Assembly: GCF_022682495.2 (NCBI RefSeq)
Contig: NC_071391.1
Location: 19,443,680-19,507,679 of the forward strand
Length of the DNA: 64,000 bases
Direction: 5' to 3'
Origin: Desmodus rotundus
Taxonomy: Eukaryota; Chordata; Mammalia; Chiroptera; Phyllostomidae
The notes beneath the pieces are model-generated. The model was given only the letters and a program-made list of their open reading frames with translations. It was not told the DNA's origin and searched no databases. Shown piece by piece: positions 58,408-64,000 of this stretch. Position 1 is the stretch's first letter. The number at the start of each line of letters is the position of its first letter. Both the position numbers and the translations under genes were made by a program.

Positions 58408-58638
58408 AACTGTAGCCCTGACCGGTGTGGCTCAGTTGGTTGGGCATTGTTCCACAAAGTGAAAGGTCACAGGTTTGTTTTCCGGTCAGGGTGCATGCGT
58501 GGGTTGCGGGCCAGGTCTCCAGCTGGGGCGCATACAGAAGGCAACTGATTGATGTTTCTCTCTCACATCAGTGTTTCTCTTCCTCTCTTTCTCCTTTTCC
58601 CTCTCTTTAAAAATAAATAAATAAAATGTTAACTGTGG
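58408..58638 (+). mobile_element. VES SINE, forward
   Basis: The only forward copy in the window. The head 'ccctgaccggtgtggctcag' (58416) contains an A-box-like 'tggctcagttgg' for RNA polymerase III. A weakened B-box region ('ggtttgttttccgg') follows, then 'gcatgcgtgggttgcgggcc', the pyrimidine block, and the tail 'aaaataaataaataaaat' to about 58630. The flanks AACTGT(A/G)G (58408-58415, 58631-58638) fit a short target duplication. The open frame at 58425-58610 is the usual by-product of this SINE. Confidence 0.95.
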
Positions 58639-58639
58639 G

Positions 58640-60329
58640 AATATGTGATAGGAAACAATCAACACAATTATTATTGGATATGCTAAGAGACATAATTGAT
58701 CTCAACCCAGAAAACAAAGATAATCTTGAAACCGCAAGAATACATCTCCTATCCCGTAGTCAGACATTGCTCAAAGAAGACTTTGGCCAAGAAGTCTGAT
58801 CAAACACAAAATGAAGAAATAAAAGAAAAATGCCACAAGAATACAAAGCACTGTATGATGAGGGCAGTGAGATGAAGTTCGAAGGAGAAGAGATTAGAGA
58901 TTAAGAGGTTTTAGAAAATATGAATGGTGAGAAAAATGGAAAAGATAAAAGTGACTAGGAAAAGAGACTATGAGAATTACTGTAGAGCTTCCTGAGTCCC
59001 ATTAAAGAGACAAAATAAAGGATAAACTTGCTTTTGTTGCTTTTTGTTTCATCATAACAGGAAATTTGCACAAGCATAGGTCGTGGCAAGGTCAAAATGT
59101 GACTTCACCCTTTTAGATCCCACTGTCTCCATCTACCTTCAATCAGTGAAGTAAGCCTTTCCCTTGACATCAAACAGATTTTTTAAAACATCCGGGCACT
59201 TAGTGCAAAAAATAGTCTAATAGTCACTTGTAACAGACATGCTGTCTTTTCCGTATTATAATTTATAAGGACAGATATGAATCATAAAATGCAAGTTGAT
59301 TTAATAGTAAATTTTACTTCACACAGCTTAAATCTGATACTTAATGAAAACTTATAGTGGGAAAATGGCAAATAGTTGGCCAGTTGGATTCTCCCCTGTT
59401 CCTCTGTGTCTTTTTCCTTTTCCTCTCCTCCACCTGGTTAGCCAATTCTGAACCCTTCTGGGTCAAGTACAACAGCTAAGGAGAGAAGAGTAATAAAAGC
59501 ATAGGAAAAGTTTTCTGAAATACTTTTATCCCAAAATTTGGTTTGTACTCTGAGAATGAATAATATTTAAATATGACTCTCATTGGCTGTGATTATAGGG
59601 TCTTCTTTCCTGGGCAGAATAATATCTAGTCCAGTAATTCACTTGCTATTCTTCTTGAGTCCCAAAGAATTTATGTCTAGCTTCTGAGTTCTGGGTACCC
59701 TCACTTCTCTACACAGCCCTTTTATGGAGGGAGAAAAATATTGCTAAGCTGATTTTTTTTTTCAGTGTGGATATACACTAGTATATCCTTTGCCTCCAAC
59801 AAATTCTGAATCTGCAAACTCATACTATTACAACTCCCCCTTTTCCATAGCCATCCTCACTTTTGTCAGAATGGGTCAGGTACCAGTTCCTATTATTCTC
59901 AGCTACAGGAGAAAAGACCTATATGAAGCTTCCATCACTATAACTGAAGCTAAGGAGTCAGCCTACTCCATTCCTCCCACATGAAGTGAGATGAAGACTT
60001 ACAGCCAACCAATCACTCACTCTTTCCAGAGGGGTATCTTCAACTCCAAATCATTTCGATAGCCTTATATTGTCTGAAGGTCCAAAAATCATTCCACCAA
60101 CTTTGATTAATTTCCTTTTTCCTTTTACATCTGGTGATTTGGGGAAACAGATATTTCTATTTTTGGAGGTTTGTTCACAATTTAAATTTAACATTTGGTT
60201 ATACTTTTATTAATTATATTTCTAAGGTGGGGATCATTCAAATCATGTTGCTTAAATATTTCAGAAAGCTATAGCAGTCCAGCATGTTAAACTTTATAAA
60301 GTACCATCCACTAAATACTAAAATTCTAC
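58640..60329. other. No recognised feature
   Basis: AT-rich. A pyrimidine-rich patch near 59395-59440 and a 64-codon frame at 59790-59984 are not assignable. Confidence 0.35.
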
Positions 60330-60492
60330 ACTGCAAAACAGAAACATTGTTATAGCCAATAAAGCAGTTGAGGAAACTGAGGCCAGAGAGGTAAAAAGAC
60401 GCAACCAAAGCCAAACAGCTAGTAAGTTCTGGCTGTGAAATTCAACAGTGCAAAATACTGACTCCTAGTAAAGTGGTACTTTATTACACCAC
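60330..60492 (-). mobile_element. MIR SINE fragment
   Basis: 'cagttgaggaaactgaggcc', 'agagaggtaaaaagacgcaa', 'ccaaacagctagtaagttct' and 'actttattacacc' match the reversed MIR body. Confidence 0.75.
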
Positions 60493-61940
60493 ATAAAAAT
60501 GTGGACACATTTCAGAAGATGGTTCTTCTATTTCTGTGGAGAAGCGGCTGCAGACAGATTTGTAAAAGTGAGTAATGGGTAGAGTCTTGGCCATTCTCTA
60601 ATCTTACCTTGTCAAACCTCACCAATCATTCACCTTAATTTTTTTATGGAATTTTGGTCCAGGTGAATAGTGATAATAAATGTTGAGAGGAAATGTCAGT
60701 TTAGGGAATAATTTGCTCTACAGGACCATGGAATGCTCTAATACATGGCGGAATATTAAGCAATTCTTCCTTTTCTCCAAGCCCATTGTAATAAATAGTT
60801 CATAGCTCCCTTCAAAGCGACTTCAATATTTTGATCTTTATAAATTTGATGTAAGTTTTCATGATTTGCTTGAATAGCAGCAAAAAGTGTCAGATAGAGC
60901 AATAAATCTTTTCTGTAGGTTTTTTTTTCTCATTTTGCTTCAAAAATGGGAGCAAAGAAAAAATACCCAGGAGAAAACTAAATGCTTAGCTCAAAAAGCT
61001 GGTCTTTCACATAAACATGTCTTTTTCCTGTACTCTCTCTTCTAAAATTAAGTGATTTGAAGGGAGAGTGTCAGTTCCTTGTTCAATATAAATAATATAT
61101 TTCCACAAGAGACTAAGCAGAAACATGAAAGATTCACAGGAATGTATATAGAAGAAGCCAAATAAATTAAAAAGTTGACAGCATTTCCCTGGGTCAGAAA
61201 TTCATTTCCATATTAAGGTTAAAAAAAAATAGGCCTTCTTATTCCAAAAATCCAAATTTGTTTCCTGCATGAAAAAGTAGCAGGAGAAATGAAGTTAGTG
61301 AGCCTGCAAATGAATGATCTCTACGTGAAGTTACTGTTTCAATTCATCCTTTGCTCTTCTAAGTAAACTAGTCCTGAGACTTTAATCTCAGTGGACAGTA
61401 GATTGTCAAAGGAATGCGTTTCACAGTCAGGGGTGAAGAGAGGAAGGAGATACACAGATATAAAAAGCCTTTGAAGATGTTTCAGCAAGACTGTAGGATC
61501 TCGTCACACAAACTTTGATTTCAAATCGTGTCTAAATTAAGTACAAATAAAAAAAGTTCCTGTATCTTAAAATCATATTCTGTTAAAGGAGAGACTAGTG
61601 TAGTAACAGAATCTATTCATAGTTACTTTTTATAAAAGGCATTAACATTTCATTTGTACCACTATAAACCCTTGTCCAGGGTTTTCAATGCACCTCTGAT
61701 TAATTGGACCCACAGTACATGGCAGTTGCAAAACAATTTTCCCATATGGTGTAATCTTTCATTTCACAAGGAACAAAGAAAGCTATTTTCCAAGTAATTC
61801 TATGATATAAAGAGAGTGCTTTTCTTTTTTACTATATCTGTATCATGTATGTTTACAAGGTGGATAAATATCTGTGTATACTTCAAGAAACATATTTATT
61901 TTATATGCAAATGCAAACACATCAAATATGACCATATATG
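60493..61940. other. No recognised feature
   Basis: AT-rich with no open frame above 60 codons and no transposon end recognised. Confidence 0.4.
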
Positions 61941-62757
61941 CAATTGATCCTTATTGTTCATGAATTCCACATTTGTGAATTGCCTGTTGGCTAAAACTCA
62001 TTATTTTTAAAGATTTTATTTCTTTATTTTTAGAGAAAGGGGAAAGGAGGGAGAAAGAAAGGGAGAGAAACATTAATGTGTGGTTGCCTTTTGCACGCCC
62101 TCAACTGGAGACCTGGCCCACAACCCAGGCATGTGCCTTGACTGGGAATCAAACCGGTGACCCTTTGGTTTGCAGTCCAGTACTCAATCCACTGAGCCAC
62201 ACCAGCCAGGGCAGATAAAGCCAATTTAACCCCCCAAATTAATACCCATGGTGTTTTGAGCTCATTCATGGATGTGGATGTGTGCACATCCAGAAATAAA
62301 TTTGAGTTGCTCCATTCACACATTCCCAGCTGAAATCTAACAAGCCATTTATAAATAAGTTCTTCACATTTGTTAAGTGCCATTTTTTGTGTGTGCTTTC
62401 AGTTGGTGATTTTGCTGTTTAAAATAGCCCCTAAGTCTCGTACTAAATTGTTGTCTAGTGTTCCTAAAAGCAAGAAGCTGTGATGTGCCTTCTGGAAAAA
62501 CCATTTTTTGCTAGATACGCTTCATTCAGGCACGAGTTTACAGTGTTATTGGCTATGATTTCAATGTTAATGAATTAACAATACATATTAGATTAAGTGT
62601 CTTTAAACAGAAGTGCACAGACAACAAGTTATGAATTGGTTTGTTGATAAAAATGTGACCAAAGACTCACTGCTACCTAACTAGGCGTCTATTTTTTTCT
62701 AGGAGAAATGGTTTAGGACTCACCATTTTAGTGTTGGTGTCAACTTTATAGATCAGT
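61941..62757 (+). mobile_element. Tigger-type (pogo) DNA transposon relic, split by a SINE
   Basis: Starts 'caattgatccttattgttca' and continues 'gaattgcctgttggctaaaa'. It is interrupted by the VES SINE (62001-62212) and resumes 'aatttaaccccccaaattaa'. The 5' non-coding part leads to a transposase start region near 62425 ('gcccctaagtctcg', 'tagtgttcctaaaagcaag', 'tcaatgttaatgaattaaca'), which corresponds to the N-terminal helix-turn-helix of Tigger transposase. Stops and shifts break it. The 3' end, 'ggtgtcaactttatag', is cut by the MLT1 LTR from 62758. The catalytic part is missing, as in internally deleted Tigger derivatives. Confidence 0.78.
62001..62212 (-). mobile_element. VES SINE nested in Tigger relic
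   Basis: Reverse VES copy, well preserved: T-rich tail, purine block, 'attaatgtgtggttgcct', 'tggagacctggcccacaacc', 'tgactgggaatcaaaccgg' and 'cacaccagccagggc'. It lies within the 5' non-coding part of the Tigger element and is therefore younger. The 117-codon minus-strand frame at 62030-62383 contains the usual tRNA-SINE translation and is not a gene. No clear target duplication was found. Confidence 0.95.
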
Positions 62758-63096
62758 CTGGGCAGTTGCAGCAAACACCGTGCATTGGGCCAGTTATAAA
62801 CAACAGAAATTTATTTCTCATAGTTCTGGAGTGTGGAAGTCGGGTACCAGCACAGTCTGGTTCTGATGAGAGCCGTCTCCTGGGCTGCTTTCTCCCCGTG
62901 TCTTCACACGGTAGGAGGGAAGAGAGAGGTCTCTGGGTCTCTTTTATAAGGGCACTAATCCAGGAGGGTTCTGTTTTCATGGCCTAATCACCTCCCAAAC
63001 ACTCTACCTCCTAATGCAATAGGCTGGGATTCCAACATATGAATTTGGGGTTGGGGGAGACAAAACATTCAATTTATAATAACTAATCCCCCACAT
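62758..63096 (-). mobile_element. MLT1A-like LTR, reverse
   Basis: Reads in reverse through 'aacaacagaaatttatttct', 'catagttctggagtgtggaa', 'cttttataagggcactaatc', 'tggcctaatcacctcccaaa', 'ccaacatatgaatttggggt' and the closing 'acaaaacattcaatttataa'. This is a nearly complete MLT1A LTR, and a good counterpart to 1-424. The overlapping 73/75-codon frames on both strands (62753-62987) are accidental. Confidence 0.85.
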
Positions 63097-63112
63097 AAGA
63101 ACTGATCGAATG

Positions 63113-63162
63113 TGTATGTATATATGTGTGTGAGTGCGAGGGTGTGTGTGTGAGAGAGTGAA
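63113..63162 (+). repeat. (TG/TA)n then (GA) low-complexity tract
   Basis: An irregular TG-rich stretch that passes into a short GA run. Confidence 0.85.
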
Positions 63163-63201
63163 CAGTGAAATATTCTGTCACTGACTTCTTGCTTCCTCTA
63201 T

Positions 63202-63560
63202 TTGATATATCATTATGAATGGGTTCTTGAGATCAGGGAGAAAACCTTGGGTCCTGGTGGGAACTGGTTAGAGACACAGCTTGTACATCACACGGGATGC
63301 GGTCAGCACGACATGACTCTGAAGTCTCACATAAATGCCCACCCGTCTCTGGCTAAAATCGGAGGTGAGCTCGGGCCATGCGACCTGGGGCACCACATGC
63401 ATCATAATTTGTGGGATGCAGTGAACACAAAGCTTAGATGCAAACTGATAGCATTGGATGCACATGTTAAAAAAGAACTAAAGTGAATAATTTAAGTTTC
63501 CACCTTCAGAAACTTCAGAAGATCAGTAAAATCGATAAACCTTTTGACAGGCTAAGAGTA
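63202..63560 (+). mobile_element. L1 ORF2-like fragment (weak)
   Basis: The end of the 94-codon frame at 63202-63486 reads 'NLWDAVNTKLRCKLIAL' and 'VKKELK'. After the stop, the same frame continues 'INNLSFHLQKLQK'. This pattern resembles the linker between the endonuclease and reverse transcriptase domains of L1 ORF2. The N-terminal 60 residues are not recognisable. A chance match cannot be excluded. Confidence 0.5.
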
Positions 63561-63729
63561 AGATTCAAGAAATGCTGTCGATTTTTCAGTCTCTTCAGCT
63601 TTTTACCTGTTAGGAGAAAGTGAAGATGCCTAAGCTTCTTACGTGTGGAATCAGAAAATGGAAGGCCTGTGGAGTTCTTTTTACATGTATTTTGTTAATC
63701 ACTAGAGCAATTTCGTGATTCAGATAAGA

Positions 63730-63842
63730 TAATAAAGCTAAGGATGGCACCTTTGCCATTGTCATAGACAGGTGGTGGAGTCGGGATTTGAACTCAGTCT
63801 TTCTGACTTGAAAGCTTTTGCTCTTAGCCACACTGCATAGTT
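63730..63842 (-). mobile_element. MIR SINE fragment
   Basis: 'gtggagtcgggatttgaact', 'cagtctttctgacttgaaag' and 'ttgctcttagccacactgca' are the reversed tRNA-related end of MIR, fairly well preserved. Confidence 0.8.
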
Positions 63843-63867
63843 CTGTATCACTTTGGTCTAGGTCATA

Positions 63868-63967
63868 GGCTGACCGTTTGTGCCCCGCTAAAGCTGATAT
63901 GCTGAAGCTCAGGCCTTTTGTATAACTGTAAGTGAAGGCGGGGTCTTAGGAGTTATTTGGATTAAAT
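63868..63967 (+). mobile_element. MLT1A-like LTR, 5' fragment
   Basis: 'gaccgtttgtgccccgctaa', 'gctgatatgctgaagctcag' and 'ggggtcttaggagttatttg' correspond to the first 100 bases of an MLT1A/B LTR. The LTR stops where an L1-type tail begins, so the rest may lie beyond the window. Confidence 0.6.
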
Positions 63968-64000
63968 GACAACTGTACTTGAACAACAATAAAAATAAAA
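63968..64000 (+). mobile_element. L1 3' terminal tail, continues past window
   Basis: 'gacaactgtacttgaacaac' followed by 'aataaaaataaaa' equals the last bases of the bat L1 3' untranslated region, as seen near 54615-54646. Only about 20 non-A bases precede the tail, so this would be an extremely short 5'-truncated copy. Confidence 0.65.

Noticed and set aside
58416..58490. Possible tRNA gene
   Set aside because: A tRNA-like head with an A-box resemblance, but it is the SINE head: the B box is degraded, no cloverleaf is evident, and it is joined to a SINE body and tail.
58425..58610. 61-codon plus-strand open frame
   Set aside because: Entirely inside the forward VES SINE.
62030..62383. 117-codon minus-strand open frame
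   Set aside because: Its middle is the standard chance translation of a reversed tRNA-derived VES SINE, and its start lies in the Tigger relic.
1..64000. Vesper-bat Helitron ends
   Set aside because: I looked for the characteristic Helitron termini of vesper bats and saw none. Absence in 64 kb is weak evidence about family.

Overview
The window is gene-poor, AT-rich mammalian DNA, almost certainly from a bat (Chiroptera). The lineage call rests on five tRNA-derived SINEs with the VES head and tail, L1 3' ends of the type common in bat genomes, and a half-L1 (HAL1) element of bat type. I saw none of the Helitron ends typical of vesper bats, but that does not fix the family. Repeat names throughout come from memory of family consensus sequences. 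No database or masking program was run, so subfamily names and ends are approximate.

I found no protein-coding gene I can support. The longest open frames (about 100-130 codons) are what chance gives in this much DNA, or they lie inside transposons: L1 ORF2 at 27.3 and 54.0 kb, HAL1 ORF1 at 42.5-42.9 kb, mariner transposase at 29.9 kb, and tRNA-SINE frames at 9.0, 58.4 and 62.0 kb. No rRNA, tRNA or other RNA gene and no CRISPR array was seen. The segment is best read as intergenic or deep intronic.

Layout. 0-5 kb: an MLT1 LTR, MIR and L2 relics, a reversed MLT1-type LTR and an older ERV LTR. 6.4-7.1 kb: an unassigned ERV-type LTR. 8.8-16.2 kb: VES SINE, purine minisatellite, old L1 ends, a MaLR LTR, and a 46-bp inverted repeat whose right arm abuts an L1. 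17.0-17.8 kb: a clean solo LTR with a 6-bp target duplication. 19.9-27.6 kb: hAT MITE, HAL1/L1 relics, VES, and a twin-primed L1 with a 17-bp target duplication. 29.8-34.3 kb: mariner transposase relic, mariner MITE, two ERV-type LTRs and a second hAT MITE. 35-48 kb: GT/GA microsatellite, VES, MIR/L2, MLT1 internal plus LTR, HAL1, more MaLR LTRs and MIRs. 48-64 kb: an opposite-facing mariner MITE, a second twin-primed L1, VES, a Tigger relic split by a VES SINE and cut by an MLT1 LTR, then further MLT1, MIR and L1 pieces to the edge.

The elements do not form a pathway; the window records successive insertions. The oldest layer is L2, MIR and early MaLR. Next come Tigger, hAT and L1M relics, and last the bat-age VES, L1, HAL1, mariner MITE and ERV insertions. 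I did not find a convincing new biological system. The items most worth checking are the two inverted L1 insertions, the solo LTR, the unassigned LTRs (one with a perfect 10-bp hairpin), the unexplained long inverted repeat, and two open segments flanked by splice-like sites.
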